A stretch of 64,000 nucleotides of DNA from Nostoc sp. CHAB 5824 (GCF_020829665.1 NZ_JAIVFT010000014.1:62001-126000); one strand, 5' to 3'. Positions 44,110 to 55,296 are shown, counted from the stretch's first letter. Notes: generated by a model from the sequence alone, not told the origin. Translations and numbers: made by a program.

Positions 44110-47100
44110 CTGAGTTTAAAGGTTGCATATCTGCGGTGGAGGAATTAATCCAAATGCAGGTATCGAGATAATTTGCTAATTCAGTGAGGGTGGGGTACTC
44201 AAATACCTTACGCAGAGGTAGTTCTACTTTGAATGTGTCGCGGATGCGGTAGCACAGTTGGGTTGCTAATAAAGAATGACCCCCCAAGTTGAAGAAGTTA
44301 TCACGGCGGGCAATTGCTGCATATTTAAGCAGCTTCGCCCACAATTCAGCAAGCAATTTTTCTGTCGAGGTTACAGGCAATTCAGTGTCTGTTGATGAAA
44401 CGGTTGCATTTGGTGCAGGTAAAGCGAGACGGTCTACTTTTCCATTTGGTGTTAGTGGTAGTTGATCTAAGACAGTGAAATGGTTAGGAATCATGTAATC
44501 AGGTAGAGTTTTTCCTAGAAAATCCCGCCATTCGGCTAATAATCCTAGATCAACTTGATTGGTGCGATATTGCAACGGTTGGTTTGCGTAATCTTGCCAA
44601 GGTTTAAGTCGTAAATTTTCCCCTTGAGTAAATCTTGGCAATATCGCCTGTCCGGGGATATTCCGTTGAAAAACAACATCGTAATCAGCAAACCCTGTGG
44701 AGCTATATTGGATGAAAAGGGTATAAGGTAAATCTCGCGCTATTCGGAACGCTTCGGGTTCTATGCCTGATTTAGCTTGGGCAACTGCCGCTTTTAAGTC
44801 TGAAACAATACCATCTAATTGAGCAATTTCTTCTAACAGCACCATTTCTGACGTTAGACGAGCATTCGGAATATTGTTAATGCGTAACAAATCCGGTTGC
44901 TGAGTTGTTAAAATTCTCTCGATTGTTTCCAAATTCAGTTGTTGACCTGGCCAATCTAAGCATTGTGGTTCTGTGACTGAGGTATTTGTCTGATCTAGGT
45001 GTAAAATAACGTCATAACGAAAACGGCTCATTTCCGTTTGAGCATAACCCCGTTGCAATTGAATTTGCACCTGACTAATCCGAGGAAATCTTTGTTTTAG
45101 GGCGATAAAGAAATCAGGATCGATTAGTAATTCGCCTTCGGTGTCAATGCTTTTTTTAATCTGTTGACGCAAGTCTTTAATTGACAACTCATCGGAGGCG
45201 CGATAAAACTCGACTGCGGTGTGAAAAGCTTCTAGTAGTTGAAGATTACGCACATCTCCAATAAAGATTGAACCCTGAGTTGTCACAGCTTTGATAGCTC
45301 CCTCCAACACTTGTAAAAAGTAATCCAGAGAGGGAAAATACTGGATGACAGAATTTATGATTACCAAATCATAAGCATTTGTCTCAATACCATCAAACTG
45401 GTTAGCCGCACTGATTTTTAAAGTAACTTTGTCGTTGAGAGACTGCTGTTTGAGATGTTGTTCAATATACTGCAACGCTTCAGGTGAAAAATCCGTACCC
45501 AGATAATGCTGACAATGGGACGCAATCTTAAACAATAACATCCCTGTCCCGCAACCGATTTCCCAGATCCGTTTGGGTTCAAGTTCCAGAATTTGAGCAA
45601 CCGTTGTATCTCGCCATTCCTGCATCGCTGCTTGAGGAATCGGTTTTCCTGTGTAGCTATCATTCCAACCAGCTAGATTCAGAGTTGGATCGTCGATTGG
45701 GATTTGTTGCTGAGAATAGCTATCATTGAAAACTTGTTGCCACAGTTCCACCTGTTCAGCTTGTAAAGACGTTGCTTGCAACGACTCTACATCTGTTGCC
45801 GTGGGTACAATATAAGCTAGCAAGCGTTGAGCGATCGCATCTTCTCCTTGTAAAATCACTACTGCTTGCTGAATTTTTGGGTGTTTGGCTAACAAGGCTT
45901 CAATTTCACCCAATTCAATACGAAAGCCGCGCAGTTTTACTTGGTTGTCAATCCGCCCCAGGTATTCTAAGTTACCATCTGGCAACCATCTGGCTAAATC
46001 TCCGGTTTTATAAACTCGCTCTTGTTCGCCAAATAAGTCGAGTTCGATAAATTTTTCTGCTGTTAGTTCGGCACGGTTGAGATAGCCACGGGCTAAACCA
46101 GCACCCGCAATACAAAGTTCGCCAGGAATGCCAGGAGGTAGGGGTTGGTTTTGGTTGTCTAAGATGTAGATACGTGCATTAGCAATTGGCTGTCCGATTA
46201 ATAAATCGCCAACTAGATCCATTTTCCCAGTCGCTTCGTAGACACAACACCCCACAACGGCTTCCGTCGGCCCATATTCGTTGATCAGGCGGGTATCGGG
46301 AGCATGAGTCAGCCAGGGGATTATTTGGTTAGCGTGTAATCCCTCACCGCCTAAAACAAAGGCATTAACCCGATTTGGCATAGCATTAGGATTGAGTTGC
46401 TGATTGAGTATTTCCAGATGGGATGGTGTGATTTTGACAAGGGAGAGATGATTGTTTTGTTTGACAATGTTGGCTAAAGCTTCAATTTCTTGTTTTTCTC
46501 TAACCAAGGTGGTGGTACGCCCACAAATTAGAGGTAGATAGAGGGAGGTAATGGTTGCATCAAAGCTAAGAGAAGACTGCACAGGCGTACCTTGCCCTTC
46601 TGCTACTGCATAAAAGTCTTTGGCCCAGTGCAAATAGTTAGTTAAACCACTGTGCAGTAGTTGTACGCCTTTGGGTTGCCCAGTAGAGCCTGATGTGTAA
46701 ATCACATAAGCTAAATCATCGGGTTTACTTTGGCAACTTGGGTTATCTGTAGATTGCTTGGCAAAGTTACCTTCATCCAAACATAGTACTTTCCGGGAGT
46801 GGGGAGTGGGGAGAGACGCGATTAATCGCGTCTGTACTAGGGAGTGGGGAAGAGTTTCTTTATTTGCGATCGCTAATTTATCTTTAAGTTGACTATGAGT
46901 GAGCAAAACCTTTGCCCCACAGTCTTCGAGCATAAAACGGATACGCTCCTGTGGGTAATTGGGGTCAATTGGCACATACGCCCCACCAGCTTTGAGGATA
47001 CCAAACAAGCCAATAACCATTTCTAGCGATCGCTCTATACAAATCGCTATCAACGGATTATCAGGTAATTGTTGCTCTGTTTTGAGTTCTAACAGAGAAT

Positions 47101-50100
47101 ACGCTAGCTGATTAGCTTTTTGGTTGAGTTCTTGATAACTCAGGCTGCAATCTTCAAACACCACGGCAATGTTATCAGGGGTTTGCGCTACCTGTTGTTC
47201 AAACAGAGTCACTAACGTCTGATCTTGAGGATAATCAATGTTGGTTTGATTCCAAAGTTGCAGTTGTTGGATTTCTGCTCTTGTGATCAAGGGCAATTTA
47301 CTGATCGGCTGATGGGGATTTTCGGCGATTGCTTCGAGCAAGACTTCAAAGTGTCCCGCCATCCGCCGAATGGTTTCTGCCTCAAATAAATCGGTGGCAT
47401 ATTCCCACATACAACGTAGTTGACCATCCCTTTCGCAAAGGTCAAGTGTTAGGTCAAACTTGGCAAATGGATAATCTTGATCCAACCAGTGAATATCAAG
47501 GTCTGGTAAACTAACATTTGTCCCCGCCCGTTCGGTGTTTTGCAACACAATCATCACTTGGAATAAGGGGTTATGGCTCAAACTGCGTTCTGGCTGCAAC
47601 TGTTCTACCAGATATTCAAAGGGAATATCTTGATGAGCATAAGCATCTAAGCAAGTTTGGCGGATTTGTTGAAGTAACTCACTAAATCCTAGCTCTGGCT
47701 TGATTTTACTCCGCAATACTAAGGTATTGACAAAAAAGCCGATTAGTCCTTCTGTATAGCTATGGGTGCGGTTAGCGATCGCAGAACCAACACATAAATC
47801 GTCTTGACGGCTGTAACGCGATAGCAAAATATTAAAAGCCGTTAATAGGGTCATAAACAAACTAACCCCGTGTTTTTGACTCACAACTTTGAGTCTCTGA
47901 GTCAATTCATTACTCAAACGATATTCTTCACGCCCACCTTCGTAACTTTGTTGCGCTGGACGGGGATGGTCAGTAGGCAAATCCAACAATCGGGGAGCAT
48001 CCCCTAGTTGTTGTTTCCAGTAATTTTCCTGATTTTCTAAAATCTCCCCTTGTAACCAACTGCGCTGCCAAGCTGCATAATCGCTATACTGAATCGGCAA
48101 CGGTGACAAATTTGGAGCATCCCCCGCAGCAAAAGCAGAATAAGCCTGTTCCCATTCGCGCTTAAACACCCCCATTGACCAGCCGTCGCTGATAATGTGG
48201 TGCATATTGAGCAGCAGTACGTTTTTCTGTTCGCTTAGTTGCAGCAATTTCGCTTTGAACAGAGGACCAGTATTTAAGTCAAAGGGTTCTTGGGCGTGGC
48301 TATTTGATAACCGTTGTACGGTTTCTGCTTGAGTTTGGGGATCGAGTAACCGTAAATCTGCGCTCGCCAGCACTTCTATGTCCTCTAAACTTTGGACGAC
48401 TACTTGCGGCTCTCCCTCCAAAGCTGGGAAATAAGTACGTAGAATAGTATGGCGATCAAGGAGATAATCAAAACTTGCACGCAACGCTTCTATATTCAAC
48501 TTGCCGTCAAGTTGCAGAGCCGTTGACATATTATAGGTAGCCGAGGTTCCAGTGCCTTCAAGTTGGGCTAAAAACCAGAGTCTTGATTGGGCAAAGGACA
48601 GAGTTTTAGGGGCATTTTCAGGTTGTGGTGTGATGGGTGGTAAGGCGACACTCGCAGATGCTTTGTCAATTTCTGTTGCCAAATCAGACAAAACACTCTG
48701 TTCAAATACCTTACGGATAGGCAATTCTACCTCAAAAGTGTCACGTATGCGGGCAACCAATTGGGTTGCTAATAGCGAATGTCCCCCTAGTTCAAAGAAG
48801 TGATCTCGGCGACCAACAAACTTAGCTTTCAGGAGAGTTTGCCATAAGGTAGCCAACAGTTCTTCCGTTGAAGTCACTGGCATTTCAAAGTCAGTGGAAG
48901 CAGCTGTATCTGGTGCTGGTAATGCTTTGCGATCTAGCTTACCGTTAGGGCTAAGGGGTAACTGATCCAATACCATAATCTGGCTAGGAACCATATAATT
49001 CGGCAGGCGAATTTTCAGGTAATCCTTGAGTTGACCCCTTAAATTGACGGATTTTTCCGCCGTTAGATATGCCACTAACCTGGGATTATTATCAGCTTCA
49101 TATAAAATGACAACAGCTTCTTTGACTGATGGGTGTTGCAATAATAGCGATTCAATTTCACCCAATTCAATGCGGAAGCCCCGTAGTTTAACTTGATCGT
49201 CAATGCGACTCAGATACTCAAGATTGCCATCATCTTCCCATCTTGCTAAGTCGCCAGTTTTGTAAATTCGCTCAGTTTTGCCAAATAATTCAACTTCAAT
49301 AAATTTTTCGGCGGTAGTTTCCGGACGGTTGAGATAGCCTCGTGCTAAACCAACGCCAGCGATGCATAATTCTCCAGGTATTCCTGGGGGTAATGGTTGA
49401 TTGTGAACATCTAATATATAGATGCGGACATTGGACAACGGTTTACCAATGGGCGGTTTTTTGCCATTAGGTTCACAAATGGCTATACTCGCACCAACTG
49501 TAGATTCCGTAGGGCCATAGCCATTCAAGAAACGTCGCCCAGTTGCCCATTGTGCCACTAATTCTGCTGGGCAAGCTTCACCACCAACACCTATAGTTTG
49601 CAAATCGGGTAAGGTCGCTTGAGGTAATACCGATAAAGCCGAAGGGGGTACAATGATGTGGGAGATTTTGCGATCGCCTAAGAAATTAACCAAGCCCTGA
49701 CTGGGTAACAAAGTTTCTTTTTTAGCAAGATATAAACAAGCTCCTGTGGTTAGGGTGGGAGCAATTTCAGCAACAGAAATATCAAAACTAAAAGAAGCAA
49801 ACTGAAGAAAACGGCTGTGGGGTTTAACTTGCAAACTGTTAGCCACAGAAGAAGCCAGATTGGTCAGTCCTCGATGCTCAATCATTACCCCCTTGGGTCG
49901 TCCCGTCGAGCCAGAGGTATAGATTACATAAGCCAAATTATCAGGCGTACTTTGGGGACTGGGATTATCTATTAACGCCTCAGAAACATCTGTCCGATCT
50001 AAATAAATTTTTTCACAGGGATTTTCTAGTTGAGTTAGAGGTAATTTTTCTGTCAGGAAACTTTGGGTTAACAACACCGAAGTTCCACTATCTTGTAACA

Positions 50101-51871
50101 TCCACTGAATCCGATCTTCTGGATAATTGGGGTCAATCGGTACATAAGCCCCACCTGCTTTGAGGATACCGAGTAGACCAATAATCATTTCTAAAGACCG
50201 TTCAACGCAGATACCAATTAAGGTGTCTGGCTGAATTTGGTGATTTTGAATTAGATAATTAGCTAGTTGGTTGGCTTTTTGATTTAGTTGTTGGTAAGTT
50301 AGGCTTTGGGATTCAAAAACCAAAGCGAGATTATCAGGAGTTTTGGCGACTTGTTGTTCAAATATCTCAACTAGAGTTTTATCGTGGGGATAAGCCACTT
50401 GAGTTTGATTCCAGTGTTGTAGTTGCTGACGTTCAGCTTCTGTAATCAACGGTAGGGTATCGATGGGTTGTTGAGGGTTATCGACAATCCCCTTCAGCAA
50501 GACTGTAAAATGTTCCACCATCCGTTGAATGGTTGAAGCTGCAAACAAATCTGTTGCATATTCCCATTCTCCTGTTAGACCTTGGGGCGTTTCCCGAAAC
50601 ATCAGAGATAAATCTAACAGTGTCGTTGTGTTTTCCCACTTGAAGGGAGTTAAGGTTAATCCATTTGTTTCTAGTTGCTGCTGGGTTTGATTTTGCAAGC
50701 TAAAAGCCACTTGAAACAGCGGATGATGAGAGAGCGATCGCTCCAATCCCAATTCATCAACCAGTTTCTCAAAGGGTAAATCTTGATGGTCATAGGCATC
50801 CAGAGTTACTTGCTTGACTCGTTCAAGTAATTCTAAGAAAGTTGGATTCCCTTGCAGATTGGTACGTAATGCTAGGGTATTGACAAAAAAGCCGATTAGG
50901 GGTTCTGTTTGATAACGGTTGCGATTAGCGATCGCAGAACCAACTACAATATCCTCCTGTCTACTGTAGCGCGAAAGTAACAGCGTAAATGCTGCAAGCA
51001 TTGTCATAAACAGAGTGGTTCCTGACTCCTGACTCAAACACTTCAACTTATGTGTTAAATCCTGATTGAGTTCTAAAAACTCGCTACGCCCTCTGAAACT
51101 TTGAACTGACGGGCGAAGTCTATCTGTGGGCAATTCTAACAGAGGCGAGACTCCGGCTAATTGTTTTTGCCAGTAATTAAGTTGGGTTTGGAGTACCTCT
51201 CCCTGTAGCCATTGTCTTTGCCAGTGGGCGAAATCGGCATATTGAAGCGGTAATTCGGTTAAGGGAGAAGGTTTTTCGCCGCAAAATGCGGTATAAAGAC
51301 TGAACAATTCACGGCGGAATATGTCCATTGACCAACCATCGCAAACGATATGATGGATGACGAGCAACAATAGATGGGATTGGTCACTCAGTTGCAACAA
51401 CTTTACCCGCAGCAAAGGAGCTTTTGATAAGTCAAAAGACTGTTGCAATTCTTCTGTTGCTAAATGCTGCGCTTTACTTAACTGGTTTTCTTCTGTCAAT
51501 TGTCGCCAATCTAGCACTTGCATTGTCAGTTGGGGATTAGGATGAATCACCTGTATCGGCGACTCATTGACAACACAGAAGCTAGTACGTAAGACTTCAT
51601 GACGTTGAACAATTTCTTTAATAGCTTGTTCTAACGCATATATATTCAAAAATCCGCTAATCTGCCAGAAAAACGGGACGTTGTAAACGCAATTTTCGCC
51701 TTCTAGTTGGTCGAGAAACCACAGTCTTTGTTGAGCAAAAGAGAGGCGAAGGGGTTGCTCCCGCGATACAGGTGTGAGGAGTGGAGATTGCTGTTGCTTT
51801 CTAAGTTTTTGTAGGACTAATTCTCGTTTTTCTGGTGAAAGAGTTTCAAGACGTTTTAGTAAATCGCTCAT
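44087..51871 (-). CDS. aptC: Anabaenopeptin-type NRPS, two modules C-A-PCP-C-A-MT-PCP
   Basis: A 2594-residue synthetase. Order with rough positions: C1 (HHIVCDGWSMD, 178), A1 (YTSGSTGRPKG, 655), PCP (DHFFELGGHSLLA, 1030), C2 (HHIISDGWSMG, 1228), A2 (YTSGSTGQPKG, 1730), N-methyltransferase inserted in A2 (IWEIGCGTGMLLF, 2105), PCP (DNFFNLGGHSLLA, 2530), and an acidic docking tail DEEEIEL that fits the TubC-type domain of aptD. The specificity residues read by eye are DIAIGGGVGK (A1, unassigned; context predicts a homo-aromatic residue) and DATKVGEVGK (A2, close to Asn-type codes). This module order equals AptC of known clusters, which adds position 4 and the N-methylated position 5. A repeat insertion sits before A2. 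Confidence 0.9.
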   Translation of the reverse strand: MSDLLKRLETLSPEKRELVLQKLRKQQQSPLLTPVSREQPLRLSFAQQRLWFLDQLEGENCVYNVPFFWQISGFLNIYALEQAIKEIVQRHEVLRTSFCVVNESPIQVIHPNPQLTMQVLDWRQLTEENQLSKAQHLATEELQQSFDLSKAPLLRVKLLQLSDQSHLLLLVIHHIVCDGWSMDIFRRELFSLYTAFCGEKPSPLTELPLQYADFAHWQRQWLQGEVLQTQLNYWQKQLAGVSPLLELPTDRLRPSVQSFRGRSEFLELNQDLTHKLKCLSQESGTTLFMTMLAAFTLLLSRYSRQEDIVVGSAIANRNRYQTEPLIGFFVNTLALRTNLQGNPTFLELLERVKQVTLDAYDHQDLPFEKLVDELGLERSLSHHPLFQVAFSLQNQTQQQLETNGLTLTPFKWENTTTLLDLSLMFRETPQGLTGEWEYATDLFAASTIQRMVEHFTVLLKGIVDNPQQPIDTLPLITEAERQQLQHWNQTQVAYPHDKTLVEIFEQQVAKTPDNLALVFESQSLTYQQLNQKANQLANYLIQNHQIQPDTLIGICVERSLEMIIGLLGILKAGGAYVPIDPNYPEDRIQWMLQDSGTSVLLTQSFLTEKLPLTQLENPCEKIYLDRTDVSEALIDNPSPQSTPDNLAYVIYTSGSTGRPKGVMIEHRGLTNLASSVANSLQVKPHSRFLQFASFSFDISVAEIAPTLTTGACLYLAKKETLLPSQGLVNFLGDRKISHIIVPPSALSVLPQATLPDLQTIGVGGEACPAELVAQWATGRRFLNGYGPTESTVGASIAICEPNGKKPPIGKPLSNVRIYILDVHNQPLPPGIPGELCIAGVGLARGYLNRPETTAEKFIEVELFGKTERIYKTGDLARWEDDGNLEYLSRIDDQVKLRGFRIELGEIESLLLQHPSVKEAVVILYEADNNPRLVAYLTAEKSVNLRGQLKDYLKIRLPNYMVPSQIMVLDQLPLSPNGKLDRKALPAPDTAASTDFEMPVTSTEELLATLWQTLLKAKFVGRRDHFFELGGHSLLATQLVARIRDTFEVELPIRKVFEQSVLSDLATEIDKASASVALPPITPQPENAPKTLSFAQSRLWFLAQLEGTGTSATYNMSTALQLDGKLNIEALRASFDYLLDRHTILRTYFPALEGEPQVVVQSLEDIEVLASADLRLLDPQTQAETVQRLSNSHAQEPFDLNTGPLFKAKLLQLSEQKNVLLLNMHHIISDGWSMGVFKREWEQAYSAFAAGDAPNLSPLPIQYSDYAAWQRSWLQGEILENQENYWKQQLGDAPRLLDLPTDHPRPAQQSYEGGREEYRLSNELTQRLKVVSQKHGVSLFMTLLTAFNILLSRYSRQDDLCVGSAIANRTHSYTEGLIGFFVNTLVLRSKIKPELGFSELLQQIRQTCLDAYAHQDIPFEYLVEQLQPERSLSHNPLFQVMIVLQNTERAGTNVSLPDLDIHWLDQDYPFAKFDLTLDLCERDGQLRCMWEYATDLFEAETIRRMAGHFEVLLEAIAENPHQPISKLPLITRAEIQQLQLWNQTNIDYPQDQTLVTLFEQQVAQTPDNIAVVFEDCSLSYQELNQKANQLAYSLLELKTEQQLPDNPLIAICIERSLEMVIGLFGILKAGGAYVPIDPNYPQERIRFMLEDCGAKVLLTHSQLKDKLAIANKETLPHSLVQTRLIASLPTPHSRKVLCLDEGNFAKQSTDNPSCQSKPDDLAYVIYTSGSTGQPKGVQLLHSGLTNYLHWAKDFYAVAEGQGTPVQSSLSFDATITSLYLPLICGRTTTLVREKQEIEALANIVKQNNHLSLVKITPSHLEILNQQLNPNAMPNRVNAFVLGGEGLHANQIIPWLTHAPDTRLINEYGPTEAVVGCCVYEATGKMDLVGDLLIGQPIANARIYILDNQNQPLPPGIPGELCIAGAGLARGYLNRAELTAEKFIELDLFGEQERVYKTGDLARWLPDGNLEYLGRIDNQVKLRGFRIELGEIEALLAKHPKIQQAVVILQGEDAIAQRLLAYIVPTATDVESLQATSLQAEQVELWQQVFNDSYSQQQIPIDDPTLNLAGWNDSYTGKPIPQAAMQEWRDTTVAQILELEPKRIWEIGCGTGMLLFKIASHCQHYLGTDFSPEALQYIEQHLKQQSLNDKVTLKISAANQFDGIETNAYDLVIINSVIQYFPSLDYFLQVLEGAIKAVTTQGSIFIGDVRNLQLLEAFHTAVEFYRASDELSIKDLRQQIKKSIDTEGELLIDPDFFIALKQRFPRISQVQIQLQRGYAQTEMSRFRYDVILHLDQTNTSVTEPQCLDWPGQQLNLETIERILTTQQPDLLRINNIPNARLTSEMVLLEEIAQLDGIVSDLKAAVAQAKSGIEPEAFRIARDLPYTLFIQYSSTGFADYDVVFQRNIPGQAILPRFTQGENLRLKPWQDYANQPLQYRTNQVDLGLLAEWRDFLGKTLPDYMIPNHFTVLDQLPLTPNGKVDRLALPAPNATVSSTDTELPVTSTEKLLAELWAKLLKYAAIARRDNFFNLGGHSLLATQLCYRIRDTFKVELPLRKVFEYPTLTELANYLDTCIWINSSTADMQPLNSDEEEIEL
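46795..46860. repeat. Palindromic repeat inserted in frame in aptC
   Basis: GAGACGCGATTAATCGCGTC lies between two GGGAGTGGGGA direct repeats. In protein it appears as ETLPHSLVQTRLIASLPTPH, an extra loop absent from the equivalent place in the first A domain (EKLPLTQLENPCEKIYLD). The palindrome belongs to the family at 9471-9498. Confidence 0.7.
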
Positions 51872-52023
51872 AATAATTACTGTTAAAAATTAGTTTTTTT
51901 AGCGTTGCTGAGTGAAAATATAAATTTGTCTCACGCAGAGAGTAAAACTTTAAGAGATGAACTTTTAAAAATACTCTGCGTAACTTTGCGCTTACTCCGC
52001 GTTCCTCTGCGTTTAAAAAATCC

Positions 52024-55000
52024 TTACAAAAGTAACTGCTGCGTCACCTCTTCCTCTGATAACTGATTCACCTCCTCTAAAATCTTTGCTAAAGCATCAT
52101 TTTCTGCTTGCTCAATTTGTTGCTCAATCACTTTTTGGGCGAGTTCAGCAATTGTGAAATTTTCAAACAAATAACGCAAAGGAAAATCTAGACAAAAAAC
52201 CTCTCTTAAACGAGAAATGACTTGAGTAGCGAGTAAAGAATGTCCTCCTAACTCAAAAAAGTTATCGTGAATTCCCACCTGTTTTAATTTCAGAACTTCA
52301 GTCCAAATCGTGGCTAATTCTTGTTCAATTGGCGTGCGAGGAGCAACAAAACCAACCTCTAGATTTCTTTGGGAAGTATCTGGAGGGGGCAAAGCACGGC
52401 GATTGATTTTACCATTAGGCGTTAGGGGTAATACCTCTAGAAATACGAAAGCGGCGGGAATCATGTAATCAGGCAGCTTTTTCTTTAAGAAGTTTCGCAG
52501 AGTGCTAGGCGTTGGTTGATTATCGTTGGTAACGAGATAAGCCACTAAATACTTATTCCCAGGTTCATCTTCCCGCACAGTGATAACGACTTGCTTTATG
52601 TCAGCATGTTGATTTAAAAATGCCTCAATTTCTGCTAATTCAATGCGAAAACCGCGAATTTTTACTTGTGTATCAATTCGACCTATAAATTCCAGGTTTC
52701 CATCAGAAAGACGGCGTGTTAAATCTCCGCTTTTGTAAAGTGTATCTCCTTCAATAAAAGGATTAGGAATAAATTTTTCACGGGTTAATATTGGTTGATT
52801 TAAGTAACCTCTAGCAACACTCGCACCACCCACATAAAGTTCCCCAGGAACGCCAATCGGAACTCTGTGTAAATCTTTATCTAGTAGGTAAACTTTTCTG
52901 TCGCCAATGGGTTTTCCAATGGGAATTAAATGCATATTTTCAGCAAGTTGTTTGGGAATCGGGTAACAACAAGTAAATACTGTACATTCTGAGGGGCCAT
53001 AACCATTAATTAGTTGCGTTCCCGGCAATAGTTCTAAGGCGCGACGAACATGAGGTACAGAAACGGACTCTCCCCCAAACAGCAGTTGTTTAATCCCTGA
53101 CAACGCTTCAGGCATTGTATCAATCATGAGATTAAATAGGGCTGTAGTCAGAAACAGAACGTTAACCCCTTGTTCTTGGATGATGCGGCTTAAGTCTCCA
53201 GGTGTGGGAATTTTGCCTGGGTAAAGCACACAACGCCCACCGTAAAGCAAGGGTGACCAAAGTTCTAGGGTTAGTGCATCCCAAGAAATCGATGAATGTT
53301 GTAGCCAGATTTGTTCTGCATCAAGGTGAATGTAATCAACCCCAAACATAAAACCAATGAAGCTACGATGGGGAACTTCTGTTCCCTTTGGTGTTCCCGT
53401 CGAGCCAGAGGTATAAATTATATAAGCTAAGTTTTCTGGATTAACTTCACTGAGCAGATTGTCTTCACTGTGTTGAGCAATTATTTTCCAATCTGAGTCA
53501 AGATTAACCACAGTTTGATTATGGATTGGGAGGCGATCGCACAAATGAGTTTGGGTTAGTAAGACGGGTGTCTGTACATCTTCCACCATGAACGCCAGTC
53601 TTTCTGAAGGATAAGCTGGATCTAGCGGAACATAAGCCCCGCCAGCTTTGAGGATAGCCAGTATTCCTATTACCATTAAGAGCGATCGCTCTACACAAAT
53701 TCCTACTCGTACTTCGGCTTTAACTCCCAACGCTTGTAAATAATGGGCTAATTGATTGGTACGGTTATTTAACTCTCGATAAGTTAAACGTTGCTTTTCA
53801 TCTACAAGTGCTACTGCATTGGGGGTTTTTTCTACCTGTTCTTCAAATAAACTATGAATACATTTGTAATGAATAGAATCTATATTTTGATTATTTTCTT
53901 GTAGAATTAATTCTTCCTCTTCGGCTTCACTGAGCAGGGATAATTGAGAAATATATTGTTGTAGATTGGCTGCCATTCCTGCTAGCAATGTTTGGAAATG
54001 TCCAATCATGCGGGCAATTGTCTGTTCATGGAAGCGACTAGTATCATAGACAATTCTTCCAGACAATTGTGATTCAGGATTAACTACCACCGTTAACGGG
54101 TAATTCGTGCGTTCAAAACAACGAAGATGACTAATTTCTAAAGTTTTTTTGGTATTCTGTTCAGCAGAATCGAGTGGATAATTCTCAAATACTAAAAGGC
54201 TCTCGAACAAAGGCATTCCTGGGGGAACATCACTCAGGCGCTGAATTTCTGCCAGAGAATAATAAGCATATTGTTCCTGTTCAAATGCTTGACTTTGTAA
54301 TTGCTTGAGCCAAGATAATAATTCCGCTTTTCCTATAACTTGTACCCGTATGGGGAGGGTATTGATTAATAGCCCCACCATCGAATCCACTCCTGCAAGC
54401 GTTGGTGGACGGCCAGATACAGTTGCACCAAAGACCACATCGCTTTCCCCACTGTAGCGGGAAAGTAGCAACGCCCATGCTCCTTGAACCAAATTATTCA
54501 AAGTTAAATGGTGCTGTCGAGCTAAAGATTGCAGTTTGTCAGTTACCGTTTGAGATAATTGAAAAGTTTGCTCATTGTATATTCTTTGTTCTTGCTCCCT
54601 ATTCCCTACTAAAGATTTAGGAAGCTCCAAACCCTGGAGGGTTTGTTGCCAGAAGTTTTTTGCTTGAGTAATATCCTGTTGCTGTAACCAATTAATATAC
54701 TCTCGATAGGGGCGAGAGGGTATCAGGCGTAAATGTTCACCTCGCTGATGTGCTTCATAGAAAGCTAAAACTTCTTTGAGGATAATCTGCATCGACCAGC
54801 CATCAAAGAGAATATGATGATGACTCCAAATAAATTGATAAGTATAGTCCTCTAGCTGGATGACAGTGAAGCGCATCAGAGGAGCAAGATCCAGTTCAAA
54901 TCCTTTTTGGCGATCGCCTGACAAAAAATCCTCTAGATGCTGTTGTTGTTGATCGGCTGTTAAATTCCGCCAGTCCAGTTTTTCCCACGGGAGATCCACT

Positions 55001-55239
55001 TGCTTATTTACCATTTGCAAGGGCTTTTCTATCTCTTCCCAATAAAAGGAACTGCGTAAAATCGGGTGTCGTGCAACAACAGAATGCCAAGCTTGCTCAA
55101 AGGCAGGAAAATTTAATTCTCCTTGAAGGATGCAAAGCAACTGCTCAAAATAAACTTCCGATTCTGGCGCATAAAGGGTATGAAACAGCATCCCCTGCTG
55201 CATAGGCGAAAGTTCATAAAGGTCTTCGATATTGTTCAT
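52024..55239 (-). CDS. aptB: Anabaenopeptin-type NRPS, single module C-A-PCP
   Basis: I place the start at ATG 55239 (MNNIEDLYELSPMQQGMLFH), preceded by AGAGGTAG, rather than at the upstream alternatives of the open frame; the product is 1071 residues. The condensation domain shows HHHILFDGWSMQ near 140 and its first motif LSPMQQGMLFH, as in C domains that accept a D-residue (after an E domain). A domain YTSGSTGTPKG is near 610 and carrier site DNFFELGGHSLLA near 995. The helical acidic tail (LAKILEEVNQLSEEEV) should dock with aptC. Specificity residues read DALFLGGVFK, consistent with a branched aliphatic residue such as Val. This is position 3 in the anabaenopeptin scheme. Confidence 0.9.
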   Translation of the reverse strand: MNNIEDLYELSPMQQGMLFHTLYAPESEVYFEQLLCILQGELNFPAFEQAWHSVVARHPILRSSFYWEEIEKPLQMVNKQVDLPWEKLDWRNLTADQQQQHLEDFLSGDRQKGFELDLAPLMRFTVIQLEDYTYQFIWSHHHILFDGWSMQIILKEVLAFYEAHQRGEHLRLIPSRPYREYINWLQQQDITQAKNFWQQTLQGLELPKSLVGNREQEQRIYNEQTFQLSQTVTDKLQSLARQHHLTLNNLVQGAWALLLSRYSGESDVVFGATVSGRPPTLAGVDSMVGLLINTLPIRVQVIGKAELLSWLKQLQSQAFEQEQYAYYSLAEIQRLSDVPPGMPLFESLLVFENYPLDSAEQNTKKTLEISHLRCFERTNYPLTVVVNPESQLSGRIVYDTSRFHEQTIARMIGHFQTLLAGMAANLQQYISQLSLLSEAEEEELILQENNQNIDSIHYKCIHSLFEEQVEKTPNAVALVDEKQRLTYRELNNRTNQLAHYLQALGVKAEVRVGICVERSLLMVIGILAILKAGGAYVPLDPAYPSERLAFMVEDVQTPVLLTQTHLCDRLPIHNQTVVNLDSDWKIIAQHSEDNLLSEVNPENLAYIIYTSGSTGTPKGTEVPHRSFIGFMFGVDYIHLDAEQIWLQHSSISWDALTLELWSPLLYGGRCVLYPGKIPTPGDLSRIIQEQGVNVLFLTTALFNLMIDTMPEALSGIKQLLFGGESVSVPHVRRALELLPGTQLINGYGPSECTVFTCCYPIPKQLAENMHLIPIGKPIGDRKVYLLDKDLHRVPIGVPGELYVGGASVARGYLNQPILTREKFIPNPFIEGDTLYKSGDLTRRLSDGNLEFIGRIDTQVKIRGFRIELAEIEAFLNQHADIKQVVITVREDEPGNKYLVAYLVTNDNQPTPSTLRNFLKKKLPDYMIPAAFVFLEVLPLTPNGKINRRALPPPDTSQRNLEVGFVAPRTPIEQELATIWTEVLKLKQVGIHDNFFELGGHSLLATQVISRLREVFCLDFPLRYLFENFTIAELAQKVIEQQIEQAENDALAKILEEVNQLSEEEVTQQLLL

Positions 55240-55296
55240 GAAACTACCTCTGAATTGGGAACTGGCGACTAATGACAAAGGACTAATGACTAATGA

